DNA of 29,669 bases, taken from positions 1 to 29,669 of IMG/VR virus record IMGVR_UViG_3300009008_000181; one strand, given 5' to 3'. The notes beneath the pieces were generated by a model. It saw nothing but the letters and a program-made list of their open reading frames with translations. It was not told the origin of the DNA and made no database searches. Positions 7,201 through 15,258 of the stretch are shown here, in pieces; the first letter of the stretch is position 1; each line of letters opens with the position of its first letter. A program made the translations under genes and the position numbers. Origin of the DNA: a virus.

Positions 7201-10160
7201 TTGATGCAGGTTATATCGATGCAATTACTGTAACAGGTACTTCTACATTGACGACGGTTGATATCAACGGTGGTAACATTGATGGCACAGCCATCGGTGC
7301 AGCTTCCCACTCAACTGGTAAGTTTACAACTGTTGACGCTACGACCGACTTCACTATTGATGGGTTGGTCATAACTGCAGACACTATCACAAATGATGCA
7401 GCTTTGGAAGTTGCGTCAACCGGACTGACGCTCAATGCGTCTTTAGATATAGCATTGTCCGCTGATGGCGGCAACGTCACGATGGATGATGGTACAACCA
7501 CAGTCTTTGATTTTAATGTTGACGATCCGGCACTTAAAATAATGGATGATGCGCAAGTGACAAATTATTTGTCCTTGGCTGTTGGTGCTAACGGAGCTAC
7601 AACGATAGAGACAGTTGATGCTGACGCCGCTGCAGCAAATCTACAGATTACTGCAGATGGTACTGTTGATATTGACTCTGCAGGTCTTATGACACTGGAT
7701 TCTGGTGGAGCAATCAACCTTGAGCCAGCTGCTGGTTCTGCCATCTTGCTTGATGGTACAATCAGTGTTGATGCGGGTGTCGTTACTGGTGCCACTTCAA
7801 TAACTTCAACAGCGTTTGTTGGTGCTATTGACGGCGCCCTTGGTGGTAATACACCAGCCGCCGCCACAGTAACAACACTGTCAGCGACAGGAGACGTCGA
7901 CTTGGGTGATGCAACCGGTGATACAATCACGGCGACCGGTCGTTTTGACTCGGACCTTGTTCCAAGCACAGACTCAGCAAGAGACCTGGGTACATCTGCA
8001 CTTCAGTGGGCAGAGGCACACATCGATACAGGTAATATTGATACTGTTGTTGCAACTGCTATTACTGCTTCTGCAATTAGAGTTACAGAACTTGATGTTG
8101 TTACAATCAACTCAATTAACCAGACCGAAGCAACTCTGGAAATCGAAGATAAACTCATTGTTTCGGCAGTCAGCGCATCTTCTGCGAATGCAGATGGCGG
8201 TGGTTTACGAATTGGTGGAGCTGACAACCAAGCAGCAGGACACGCTTCTGTGCTTTGGAATCACGCCAGTTCTTCAATGCATCTCAATGTCGGTGGCGAA
8301 GTTCAGATACAAATAAAAGACGGCGCTCTTCTTCCAGGAAAAGATGACAACGTTGATATAGGATCTGCAACGGATACACTGCAGTTTAAGGACCTTTATC
8401 TTGACGGAACAGCAAACGCTGATGCCTTGGCTTTGAATTCGGGCGCAACGGTTACTGCTATTCTTGACGAAGACGCCATGGGATCGGATAGTGCTACAGC
8501 GTTGGCTACACAGCAGTCAATCAAGGCTTATGTTGATGCAAACGGTGGAAACTTCTACCTAGAAGATGATGATGGTACAGAGGTTCAAATTACCAATAGC
8601 AAAGAAATGAAGTTTATTGGTTCTGGTATCACTACTAACTGGACAGATACATCCGATGGTAGTGATGGTGATCCTTATGACTTGACCTTCACAGTAGATG
8701 CTGCACAGACTGGCATTACATCTATCTTGAACAGCAGTTTGAAGCTTGGATATGGCGCATCTGATGCATATATTCTTTTTTCAACTGATAATGAAATAAA
8801 CTTTGCTATCGATAACACTACTCAGGTAGTGGTTGATGATGGTACTTTTCACCCTGAAACAGATAGTGATGTAGATTTGGGTACAACCGCTAAGCGATTC
8901 AAAACCGGTTACATAGACGATATTACTGTAACAAACCACGTTACAGCATCGTCCTTGATATCAACTGGCGACGTACACGTCGGCGCTAACGGTCACCTTG
9001 AGACAACCGACGGTGGTAATGACCACTCCATCTTCCCAACAATGACTGGCCCAGGCCAGACATTGACACTTGGTGGTGGTTCTGCTATCAGTACAGCAGG
9101 TAGCTTTTCCGCTGCAGCTGCAACAGTAACAAGCTTGAGCGTTTCTGATGGTAACATCACAAATGTTGGAGACATAAATGCTGATAGCATTAGTGTTGAC
9201 GGCGCCGCAACGGGCTTGAATATTGATGGCTCCGGTGCAGACACCACAAAGTTCAAGGTAACCATGGCAGATAACTTGGCAGACGCTCTCAATATTAATG
9301 AGGGTGGAAACTCTTATCTTAAATTCGTTACTACGAATGGTTCTGAGCAGGTTGTGTTTGGTAAGAACTCCACTTTTGCAAGCACCACAATTGCTGACCT
9401 CGGTACTGTAACAACTGCAGACATCAACGGTGGTACAATTGATGGCGTAACATTAGGTTCAACAAATACAATTAATGTTACAGCAATCGACCTTGATGGT
9501 GCAACAGCACTTGGTGGAGCAAGCATGGCTCAGGCTGACTTGTTACTCATCGACGATGGTGCCGGCGGTACCATGAAGTCTGTTACTTTCTCGAACTTTG
9601 AGGATTCAATTTTCGGAAATGTTTCAGGTGACGCAACAGTCGCAGCAGGTGGTGCTTTAACAATCGCCGCCACCGCGGTCGAAGGAAGTATGCTTAATAA
9701 CAATATCGTTAGTGGTCTTGATGATATCAATGCTGCTATCGCAGCAACTGACGAGATGATCATCAGCGATGCTGGTACAATCAAGAGAACAGACGTTTCA
9801 CGTCTTGGTACCTTCTTGGGCGGCGGCGACGGCCTTCAGGTCACATCTGGTGTGTTGAGTATTACTCCTGTAGAAGACATTTGTTCATCAGCATCAAAGA
9901 ATAGTATCCTTTCAAATGACTTGGTTACAGCTTCTTTAACGCAGGATATGGTATCTGGTTCACTTCAAGTATTCTTGAATGGTATGCTACAGACACCTTC
10001 TGGCTCGGTTCAGGGTGGCTCTGATCACACCGCAATCTACGACTATTTGTTGATTACTTCTTCGCATGACGGTGAGGCCTTCGCAGGTAAGCCTAAGGTT
10101 TGGTTTGCACAGGCTATTGATAGCGACGACGTCATTCAGCTCCGTTACATCAAGAAATAA
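4284..10160 (+). CDS. Giant fused fibre/adhesin-type virion protein
   Basis: The 1958-residue protein starts behind a strong SD (AGGAGG, 4271-4276). Residues 1-390 have repeated W-x-D-x-D-T-x-x-V-x-E-type blades (RFSPNGSKIAV, IVWYDTDTVFVVEG, VSWIDNDTFVVGEP), suggesting a beta-propeller. Residues about 393-520 and 522-640 are two bacterial Ig-like folds beginning with D-N-T-G-P-S or D-T-T-K-P-T. Residues about 643-787 look ZU5-like (V.IPSDAL, then L.PHG..FD.AV.VQF). From Met788 the protein restarts as a tail-fibre shaft rich in Thr, Asp, Ala and Gly. It carries four copies of a P-x-x-D-S/N-x-x-D-L/I-G motif at nt about 7126, 7948, 8329 and 8850. The last 75 residues form an NG..Q...Y.D...L.YIK module. 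Receptor binding or surface decoration is likely; exact placement on the virion is not known. Confidence 0.8.
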   Translation: MAYELANAIASGSAAQDVAGSSNGQASGGRFSPNGSKIAVTTTRQGGAGSTDQGVDFYVSSSADGWHLNASLDSDSGNAIRQIVWYDTDTVFVVEGNTTVVQYNSGSSGGWAHQRLSANVGFTVMDIVFNPSKTRALVYGATAKLYAYTVSDSGAWSLEKNFSQVGHKPNANINDVSWIDNDTFVVGEPTANTNRGELQVYHYNGSWSKTEQVAGSATTINHYYLGDSVTWHASSSTIIAGATIGAGGSTTEGGLLMIPSSSGYGFLPASNPGWHGYQVNTDSLSTNNSGQPRRALPYGLGIRQDPENDNAFLGGFQSQTGSPFDDGVIYTLESGSSEGWRVTQLYNDHAHHVASVNFNIDLYDGTAVTNNNILYNADATFKVWAIAEYNPPDNTGPSVSSVAITSATNAQNSTLNEGDVVSVTVTMDEATVVNTTGGTPYITLSVGGVSRNASYASGTGTTALIFQYTIASSETTDSDGISIGSNAIALNSGTMQDAAGNNATITHSAVSANSSFKVDTTKPTISSLSVAANNSTVTVTFAEAVYAGSNGTGDLVAADFTLGLSGGNQANISLNATPSGISKTSQSIWVLTLNGTDLDSIALGTETLSVDAANNTSIYDLAGNAHTAAASTVSLNNTAAIDDAVTSTIGSSGGTVKAGNTTVSPDVTVTIPSDALSGNVSIGASVATAFDPKTAGVTQAGGAVGESLSAVIRLTPHGQAFDQAVTVQFKLEGSAAGSCPTNLQIWKRNSATGVWYQLPGDLWSCSSGTVSISTTSFSDFAALGGNNMARTKINNVQLARLAESNKVLPEAINITGSAESLVTSVNDSDVFILQQAGALAKHVSGSVLKSYFAGGGVDVTASAVNENYRLTFVDHQDTSQIGLAVDSDLLYNPSTNTLTATKLSSTNVDGILGANSAAAATVTTLSATGDVDLGNATSDTITATARFDSDLVPSTDSARDLGTSALQWAEAHIDAGYIDAITVTGTSTLTTVDINGGNIDGTAIGAASHSTGKFTTVDATTDFTIDGLVITADTITNDAALEVASTGLTLNASLDIALSADGGNVTMDDGTTTVFDFNVDDPALKIMDDAQVTNYLSLAVGANGATTIETVDADAAAANLQITADGTVDIDSAGLMTLDSGGAINLEPAAGSAILLDGTISVDAGVVTGATSITSTAFVGAIDGALGGNTPAAATVTTLSATGDVDLGDATGDTITATGRFDSDLVPSTDSARDLGTSALQWAEAHIDTGNIDTVVATAITASAIRVTELDVVTINSINQTEATLEIEDKLIVSAVSASSANADGGGLRIGGADNQAAGHASVLWNHASSSMHLNVGGEVQIQIKDGALLPGKDDNVDIGSATDTLQFKDLYLDGTANADALALNSGATVTAILDEDAMGSDSATALATQQSIKAYVDANGGNFYLEDDDGTEVQITNSKEMKFIGSGITTNWTDTSDGSDGDPYDLTFTVDAAQTGITSILNSSLKLGYGASDAYILFSTDNEINFAIDNTTQVVVDDGTFHPETDSDVDLGTTAKRFKTGYIDDITVTNHVTASSLISTGDVHVGANGHLETTDGGNDHSIFPTMTGPGQTLTLGGGSAISTAGSFSAAAATVTSLSVSDGNITNVGDINADSISVDGAATGLNIDGSGADTTKFKVTMADNLADALNINEGGNSYLKFVTTNGSEQVVFGKNSTFASTTIADLGTVTTADINGGTIDGVTLGSTNTINVTAIDLDGATALGGASMAQADLLLIDDGAGGTMKSVTFSNFEDSIFGNVSGDATVAAGGALTIAATAVEGSMLNNNIVSGLDDINAAIAATDEMIISDAGTIKRTDVSRLGTFLGGGDGLQVTSGVLSITPVEDICSSASKNSILSNDLVTASLTQDMVSGSLQVFLNGMLQTPSGSVQGGSDHTAIYDYLLITSSHDGEAFAGKPKVWFAQAIDSDDVIQLRYIKK
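6632..6647 (+). promoter_or_regulatory. Internal ribosome binding site and ATG inside the fibre gene
   Basis: AGGAGG is followed by TAATAAC and an in-frame ATG at 6645-6647 (codon 788 of the long ORF). The context almost repeats the gp32 start at 24454-24470. The sequence after it (MARTKINNVQLARLAE) reads like a natural N-terminus, and the sequence before it like the end of a separate protein. A second product of 1171 residues (6645-10160) is predicted, alone or beside the full-length form. Confidence 0.6.
7140..7201 (+). repeat. 62-bp perfect direct repeat, copy 1
   Basis: This segment is identical to 7962-8023. The offset is 822 bases, exactly 274 codons, so the repeat is in frame and encodes the S-T-D-S-A-R-D-L-G-T-S-A-L-Q-W motif of the fibre shaft. 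Similar but less exact sequence extends on both sides. Perfect base identity at wobble positions points to a recent duplication or gene conversion. Confidence 0.9.
7962..8023 (+). repeat. 62-bp perfect direct repeat, copy 2
   Basis: This is the second copy of the segment at 7140-7201, inside the fibre shaft. Upstream of each copy the protein also repeats (A-A-T-V-T-T-L-S-A-T-G-D-V-D-L-G) with scattered silent changes, so the exact core is younger or more recently homogenised than its flanks. Confidence 0.9.
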
Positions 10161-10184
10161 TTATTCCTACCAACTTTCCTACCC

Positions 10185-10218
10185 AAGCCCGGTTTTCACC
10201 GGGCTTTTCTTTTTCTTG
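10185..10218 (+). terminator. Rho-independent terminator after the fibre gene
   Basis: AAGCCCGG at 10185-10192 and CCGGGCTT at 10199-10206 form a perfect 8-bp stem with a TTTTCA loop, followed by a T-rich tract. It ends the fibre transcript. The same stem sequence is used again at 26367-26389 after uvsX. Confidence 0.88.
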
Positions 10219-10237
10219 TTGCCGTTGCAGGATAGAA

Positions 10238-10250
10238 AAACTATTTAATA
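10238..10250 (+). promoter_or_regulatory. Candidate phage late promoter, AAACTATTTAWWA copy 3
   Basis: AAACTATTTAATA follows the terminator at 10185-10218 and precedes the sheath ATG by 43 bases. This is the same terminator-then-motif layout as at 10-60. A 7-bp inverted repeat (AAGTAAA at 10250-10256, TTTACTT at 10263-10269) starts where the motif ends and would form a small hairpin in the leader. Confidence 0.5.
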
Positions 10251-10293
10251 AGTAAAATAACATTTACTTTAAGTTCCTCAAGGAGATAGCAAC

Positions 10294-13200
10294 ATGGCAG
10301 CTAGAAAATTTAAGTTCGTTTCACCCGGAGTTTTTCTAAAAGAGATTGATAACTCACAATTACCCAAATTACCTGGAAATATAGGCCCAGTAATAATCGG
10401 AAGGACCAGAAAGGGTCCAGCGTTAAATCCAGTAAAGGTAAATTCATACGCAGAATTTGTAGAAATGTTCGGAGAGACAGTCCCCGGAAACCAAGGCGAT
10501 GATGTGTGGAGAGAGGGGAACGGTCTTTTGTCCCCGGCTTACGCTCATTACGCAGCAAAAGCATATTTCGCCGCAGACATTGATTCTCCGGTAACAGTCA
10601 TAAGACTCTTAGGAGCTTCAGGTGATAATGCAACCTCAGCCGCCGGCGCACAAGCAGGATGGGCAGTAGACAAAGCCTGGGCCCTTATAACTTACCCTTC
10701 GGGCTCATCTACCGCTAATGACCATACAGTTTCAGCGGTATTTTATACGCCTGCAACGGGTACCATGGTGCGATTAGCAGGTCAAGGCGAAGGCGCCGAT
10801 TTTACAAAAGACTCACCAGCTGATTTTGGAACTTCAGTGCTGACAGATACCAACGGAGATTTCAAGATTATAATCTCAAGCACAGATAGAGACACCAAGG
10901 AAGTCCCGGTAAACTTTCGCAAGGGAAGCAAAAATTACATTAGAAGCGCTTTGAATACTAACCCTGTATTAACAAACACTAGTGTATCTTATATAACATC
11001 TGGTACGTTGGCGGACAAGTACTGGCTCGGAGAAACATTTGAGGAAAGTTTAAACTCAGCTTCCGATGCCAAGAAGTGTGGATATATGGTTCAGTTGCAA
11101 GCAGAAACAACTGACTTCGAGGATTATACTCACGATGCATCTGCGGGAAGAACAGGTTGGGTATTCAGTCAACATGAAGGTACCGCCAAAGACTATACTG
11201 CCGAAGATATGCCTTTGCTATTCAGGCTGATCGCGTTGGCTGAAGGTGAAGAGCCTTCAAAGAATTTAATAGTATCAATCGAAGATATAAGAGTTCCGCA
11301 AACCGGAGACACTGATCCATATGGTTCATTCTCGGTTGTTATTAAAAAGGTTTTTGGAACAAAGCTAGAAGTAGTGGAATCTTTTGTCGGTTGTAATTTG
11401 AACCCTAATTCTCAAAATTATGTTGCGAGGCAAATCGGAGACCAATTCTTCCAGTGGTCTTCTGCAGAAAAGAGAAATAAGGTTTACGGAAACTATCCAA
11501 ACAATTCAAAGTATATCAGAATCGACATGGACTCAAATGTCGACATGGGTGCTGTGTCACCCTCTAAGGTACCTTTCGGATTTTATGGACCGGTCATACC
11601 AAAAAGAATAGAAAAAACTGTTAGTAGCGGTGTTATCAACGAGATAGGCGGCGCCAGCACTTTTATTGAAGAAAGTACTCGATTCAAAGCTGCGAATGTA
11701 GCAGACGCAGGTACTGTAACAATCCGTTGGCCAAGTCTAAAGACAACAGTTAGTGCCTCCGTAAGAGGAACAGACAGCTTTGGAGCGGCAGTTTATAAAT
11801 TGTCAGGAGATAATCTCACCAGCGAATTAGACACAGGCATGATAGATTACATTAGGAAGATGCCTGCAGGCTTAGCGAAGCAACAAACTGATGGTATTTC
11901 CGACGGCTCGACAACTGAATATGCGTTCACATTCAGTTTAGATGAAATCCGTTTAGAGGGGTCAAATTTAACTGATACTTCACTTGCGAATGTAACATCT
12001 TCAGTTTTCGTTAGTGGTTCTAGAGCTTGTCAGTCATCAACAGCAACAATTCTTGTGAAAACAACAAATCCAGCGCAACTTAGAGATATGAAATTCACAC
12101 TAGTGGATACTGCAGGGGTTAGTAAAGAATATCAAACCCATGATGCTCTTCATGATGATTACGAAACAGGCGAGGTTAGTTCTAACGGCGCTTCAATTCT
12201 TGCAGACATTAAAGGTTTAAGCTCTCAAGGCACGATTGCAGCACAAATTAAGGCCGCTATAGAATCAACCCTGGGCCACAATGGTTCAATTACTTGTGCA
12301 CTTAGTACGACATCAGCAACAAATGACACAATTACAATTACTCAACTAGCTAAAGGCACCGGCGGCAACACAACTATAAGTGCCGTAACAAATGGTAACG
12401 CAACACATCTTACAATTAATGGCGCCATTACACAAACCGCTTTTGCTGGGGGCGTCGGAAACGCAGAGGGAACCTCATATACTGCTGATAATCCAACAAA
12501 CGGGGTCTCAAACTTGTTAGAGCTAGGTTTCGATAAGTTCCAGATGCCTCTCGTCGGCGGATTTGACGGAGTAGATGTCACAGAGCCGGATCCATTTGCG
12601 AATAGGTTAACATCTGGCAAGACAACTGCCAACTCGTATGCCTTCGCATCAATAGATCGAGCGATAGAGCTTGTTAAGGACCCCGAGTTGATCGAGCAGA
12701 ACCTAGTTGTTATGCCGGGTATCACCACGGATGCACTGACCACAAAGCTGGTAGAGAAGTGTGAATCTAGAGCAGATTGTTTAGCAATAATTGATTTGCC
12801 TGACGTATATTTGCCGGCACATGAAAAGAAGTGCAAAGTGTTTTCTGACAGAATCGGTACAACGCCTTCAAAGGCTGCAAAAGCAATAAAAGCTAGGCAG
12901 CTAAACTCTTCTTATGGTGCGACATACTACCCATGGGTAAAGATCAAGGACACTGATTCATCAAGAGATATATGGGTTCCACCTTCAGTAGTTGCTTTGG
13001 GTGTCATGGCCTATACAGAGCAAAGAGACGAGGTTTGGTTCGCTCCTGCAGGTTTCAACCGCGGTGGCTTGAACGAAGGGAATGCTGGTGTACCGGTATT
13101 GCAAGTTTCTGAGCAGCTTTTATCCAAGCAAAGAGACACACTTTACGAGTCTAGTGTTAATCCAATCGCTTCATTTGTAACTGAAGGTTTGGTTATATTT

Positions 13201-13554
13201 GGTCAGAAGACACTTCAAACAACACCTTCAGCACTGGATAGGATTAACGTAAGAAGATTGCTCATCTTCGTCAAAAAAGAGATTTCAAGAATCGCAAGCG
13301 GTTTACTGTTCGACCAGAACGTACCAGCTACTTGGAACAGATTCCTTGGTCAGGTTAACCCTTTCTTGCAAAGTGTTAAGACAAGACTTGGACTCTCTGA
13401 TTATAAGGTTATCTTAGATAATAGCACTACAACACCAGACTTGGTGGATAGAAATATTATGTATGCGAAGATCTTCTTGAAGCCAGCTAGAGCAATTGAG
13501 TTTATTGCAGTTGATTTTGTTATAACAAATACAGGCGCTTCTTTTGATGATTAA
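10294..13554 (+). CDS. Contractile tail sheath protein, gp18-like, enlarged
   Basis: The 1086-residue protein forms the contractile outer tail. The N-terminus has the sheath hallmark SPGVFLKEID (about residues 10-20) followed by I.GPVIIGRTRKGP. The C-terminus has the conserved RINVRRLLIFVKKEI, FDQN...TW.R...QVNPFL and a final AIEFI.VDFVI strand. T4 gp18 is 659 aa, so over 400 residues are extra. Part of the surplus is a module at about residues 581-723 (M-K-F-T-L-V-D-T-A-G-V-S-K, then IAAQIKAAIES, then a GNTTI strand) that I know from many marine phage virion proteins. It probably projects from the outer sheath surface. SD AAGGAG is ten bases upstream of the ATG. It opens the tail operon and is followed by the tube gene. 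Confidence 0.95.
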   Translation: MAARKFKFVSPGVFLKEIDNSQLPKLPGNIGPVIIGRTRKGPALNPVKVNSYAEFVEMFGETVPGNQGDDVWREGNGLLSPAYAHYAAKAYFAADIDSPVTVIRLLGASGDNATSAAGAQAGWAVDKAWALITYPSGSSTANDHTVSAVFYTPATGTMVRLAGQGEGADFTKDSPADFGTSVLTDTNGDFKIIISSTDRDTKEVPVNFRKGSKNYIRSALNTNPVLTNTSVSYITSGTLADKYWLGETFEESLNSASDAKKCGYMVQLQAETTDFEDYTHDASAGRTGWVFSQHEGTAKDYTAEDMPLLFRLIALAEGEEPSKNLIVSIEDIRVPQTGDTDPYGSFSVVIKKVFGTKLEVVESFVGCNLNPNSQNYVARQIGDQFFQWSSAEKRNKVYGNYPNNSKYIRIDMDSNVDMGAVSPSKVPFGFYGPVIPKRIEKTVSSGVINEIGGASTFIEESTRFKAANVADAGTVTIRWPSLKTTVSASVRGTDSFGAAVYKLSGDNLTSELDTGMIDYIRKMPAGLAKQQTDGISDGSTTEYAFTFSLDEIRLEGSNLTDTSLANVTSSVFVSGSRACQSSTATILVKTTNPAQLRDMKFTLVDTAGVSKEYQTHDALHDDYETGEVSSNGASILADIKGLSSQGTIAAQIKAAIESTLGHNGSITCALSTTSATNDTITITQLAKGTGGNTTISAVTNGNATHLTINGAITQTAFAGGVGNAEGTSYTADNPTNGVSNLLELGFDKFQMPLVGGFDGVDVTEPDPFANRLTSGKTTANSYAFASIDRAIELVKDPELIEQNLVVMPGITTDALTTKLVEKCESRADCLAIIDLPDVYLPAHEKKCKVFSDRIGTTPSKAAKAIKARQLNSSYGATYYPWVKIKDTDSSRDIWVPPSVVALGVMAYTEQRDEVWFAPAGFNRGGLNEGNAGVPVLQVSEQLLSKQRDTLYESSVNPIASFVTEGLVIFGQKTLQTTPSALDRINVRRLLIFVKKEISRIASGLLFDQNVPATWNRFLGQVNPFLQSVKTRLGLSDYKVILDNSTTTPDLVDRNIMYAKIFLKPARAIEFIAVDFVITNTGASFDD

Positions 13555-13602
13555 GTTAAAAAAGTGTTTGGAATCATATATAGTTATAGGAGATAATAAA
13601 TA

Positions 13603-14184
13603 ATGAGTTTTTGGAACCAAGCAAGCATAGAGCCAAAGAGAGCGTTTAGATGGCTACTTTACATCTCTGGTATGCCGCAGTTTATAGTAAAGAATGTAAA
13701 GAAGCCAAGTTTTCAGGTAGCAACAACGAACCATGATTTTATAAATTACAAGTTCTACTACCCTGGTCGAGTGACCTGGCAGCCAATCACGGTCACAATT
13801 GTTGACCCTGTGCAGCCTGACTCTACAGCTAGTTTGGTTAAGATTCTAGAAAGTGCTGGCTACGTTTTGCCTGATGAATATACTTCGCAAGCAAACGAGC
13901 CAAGAACAATCTCCAAGCAAGCGTTCGTAGATGCTCTCGGTGGACAGATACAGCTTGTACAGTTTGGTGCAAACACAGGCGCTCAACAAGAAAACGTTTT
14001 GGAAAAGTGGTCTATCAATAATCCTTTCATTACGAGTGTTGATTTTGGGAGCCTAGACTACAGCCAAGATGAGTTGGTAAATATTTCAATAACCTTCCAG
14101 TATGATTGGGCTAATCTTGAATTGCCTGAGACAACTCCTGGTAAGATTTGGACTCTTAACCCAACAGCAGCGACAATTGAATAA
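13603..14184 (+). CDS. Tail tube protein, gp19-like
   Basis: The 193-residue protein is the likely subunit of the inner tail tube. Length, position directly after the sheath and content fit T4 gp19 (163 aa). Residues about 10-30 give a RAFRWLLYI.G strand. A K-P-S-F turn and Y-Y-P-G-R-V-T-W-Q-P-I-T-V-T segment (about 50-65) follow, and then a late I.SVDFGSLDYS.DELV.ISITFQYDW strand pair. These are typical tube features, with the last one the usual beta-hairpin ending. SD AGGAG lies about ten bases before ATG. No candidate late promoter of the AAACTATTTA type is seen in the 48-base gap, so it is probably co-transcribed with the sheath. Confidence 0.9.
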   Translation: MSFWNQASIEPKRAFRWLLYISGMPQFIVKNVKKPSFQVATTNHDFINYKFYYPGRVTWQPITVTIVDPVQPDSTASLVKILESAGYVLPDEYTSQANEPRTISKQAFVDALGGQIQLVQFGANTGAQQENVLEKWSINNPFITSVDFGSLDYSQDELVNISITFQYDWANLELPETTPGKIWTLNPTAATIE

Positions 14185-14200
14185 AAGAAAAGAGGTATAA

Positions 14201-15064
14201 ATGTCAAGAAATTCAAGGAGAACGAAAGTTCGGCAGGTTAACAAGCCTGCACCGCAACCTACTCCTCCTTCTCACCTGAACGACAAATCAAATCCATTTG
14301 GTATAAGTTTTGTTGTACCTACTCACACAGTAGAGTTACCCTCTCGTGGAAACTATTATCCACAAGGGTCTACTATGGCGGGAAGAGAGAAAGTAGAAAT
14401 AAAACAAATGACGGCAAAACAAGAAGAGATTCTATCGAATGCTGATTATTTGACTGATGGCACCATGTTAGATAGACTGGTGTCAAGTATATTAACAGAT
14501 AACACTATCAATGTAGAAGAGATGTTCTCCGGAGATAAGAATGCTATTATTGTAGAAGCCAGAAGAACTTCCTATGGAAGCGAGTATAGTGTAACACAAA
14601 CCTGTGAAAATTGCAAAAACAACGAAGTTTTTATATTTGATCTTTCAAAGGTCTCAATAGAAGATCAGGAAATCGAAGGAGTTACTTATTCAGAAGAAAC
14701 AAACTTGTTTTCTTTTAAACTTCCTTCAACCGGTCTAGACGTCAGCATCAAAATGCTATCTTCTGCAGACCAAAGATTTTTAAATGAACAGAACGATAAA
14801 GCAAAGAAGTTAAATATTGAAAATTCAGAAACTTTAAATTTTCTTAGAAGATGTGTTGTCAGTGTAAGCAACATAGAAGACAAACAACTTTTAAATGATT
14901 TGTTTTCAGTATTGCCGGTTTTGGATATCCGGAAGATAAAGAAAGTTTCCAACAGTATTGTTCCAACTTTGAACACTAAACAAGAAGTAACATGTGGTGG
15001 CTGTGGTCATGTCACCGAAAGCGAGGTGCCCTTTTCGTTGGGCTTCTTTTGGCCTGACATCTGA
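14201..15064 (+). CDS. Tail/baseplate assembly chaperone, T4 gp26-like, zero-frame part
   Basis: The 287-residue protein carries two zinc-knuckle pairs, C135/C138 and C265/C268 (CGGCGH). They probably form one zinc ribbon from distant segments. Residues about 42-53 contain the LPSRGNYYP start typical of the T4_baseplate (gp26) family, followed by a helical E.LSNADYL...L..LV.SIL region. The C-terminus ends FFWPDI then TGA. The gene lies between tube and tape measure, where myoviruses usually encode a two-frame tail assembly chaperone. A second frame (+1) opens exactly across the stop and continues for 51 codons to 15218. It probably guides tape-measure or hub assembly and is likely absent from the finished tail. 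Family assignment is from motif memory. Confidence 0.75.
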   Translation: MSRNSRRTKVRQVNKPAPQPTPPSHLNDKSNPFGISFVVPTHTVELPSRGNYYPQGSTMAGREKVEIKQMTAKQEEILSNADYLTDGTMLDRLVSSILTDNTINVEEMFSGDKNAIIVEARRTSYGSEYSVTQTCENCKNNEVFIFDLSKVSIEDQEIEGVTYSEETNLFSFKLPSTGLDVSIKMLSSADQRFLNEQNDKAKKLNIENSETLNFLRRCVVSVSNIEDKQLLNDLFSVLPVLDIRKIKKVSNSIVPTLNTKQEVTCGGCGHVTESEVPFSLGFFWPDI

Positions 15065-15218
15065 GTATGTTAAGGAGGTCACATACCAGGAAATATTCTT
15101 TCTCCAACATCACGGACGCTTCACGTTTACAGAAGCTTATAACCTACCTATCGGACTTCGAAAGTGGTTTGTGTCGAAAAACATAGACTTAATCGAAGAG
15201 AGAAATAACAAATCTTAA
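14994..15218 (+). CDS. Downstream frame of the tail assembly chaperone (likely +1 frameshift extension)
   Basis: This frame is +1 relative to the preceding gene. The part after its stop (15063-15215, 51 codons) reads EYVKEVTYQEI...FTEAYNLPIGLRKWF, a compact, clearly protein-like sequence. The upstream part, from the ATG at 14994, only mirrors the other frame and gives an implausible N-terminus. No ATG, GTG or TTG in this frame follows the AAGGAGG at 15072-15078 at a usable distance. A single-base forward slip at ATC-TGA-G would join W-P-D-I directly to E-Y-V, giving a 338-residue product. Alternatives are an assembly indel or a non-standard start. The listed start is only the first ATG of the frame. 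Confidence 0.55.
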   Translation: MVAVVMSPKARCPFRWASFGLTSEYVKEVTYQEIFFLQHHGRFTFTEAYNLPIGLRKWFVSKNIDLIEERNNKS

Positions 15219-15258
15219 AAAACATCCTTAGCTGCATATTTACTAAGAGGTATTGTAA

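Noticed and set aside
7565-7969. Long minus-strand and alternative-frame ORFs inside the fibre gene (also 7211-7501, 7906-8316, 9530-9784)
   Set aside because: They lie within a repetitive low-complexity coding frame, lack SD sites and have compositions typical of mirrored Thr/Ala/Asp-rich codons.
466-13588. TAGTTATA at 466-473, 3873-3880 and 13581-13588 as another promoter family
   Set aside because: The first copy is a hairpin arm, the second overlaps a hairpin arm, and the distances to the start codons range from 14 to 31 bases. The motif is short and AT-rich.
15060-15095. Independent start for the 51-codon frame at AAGGAGG
   Set aside because: In that frame no ATG, GTG or TTG lies 4-12 bases after the SD; the ATG at 15067 is in another frame and precedes the SD.
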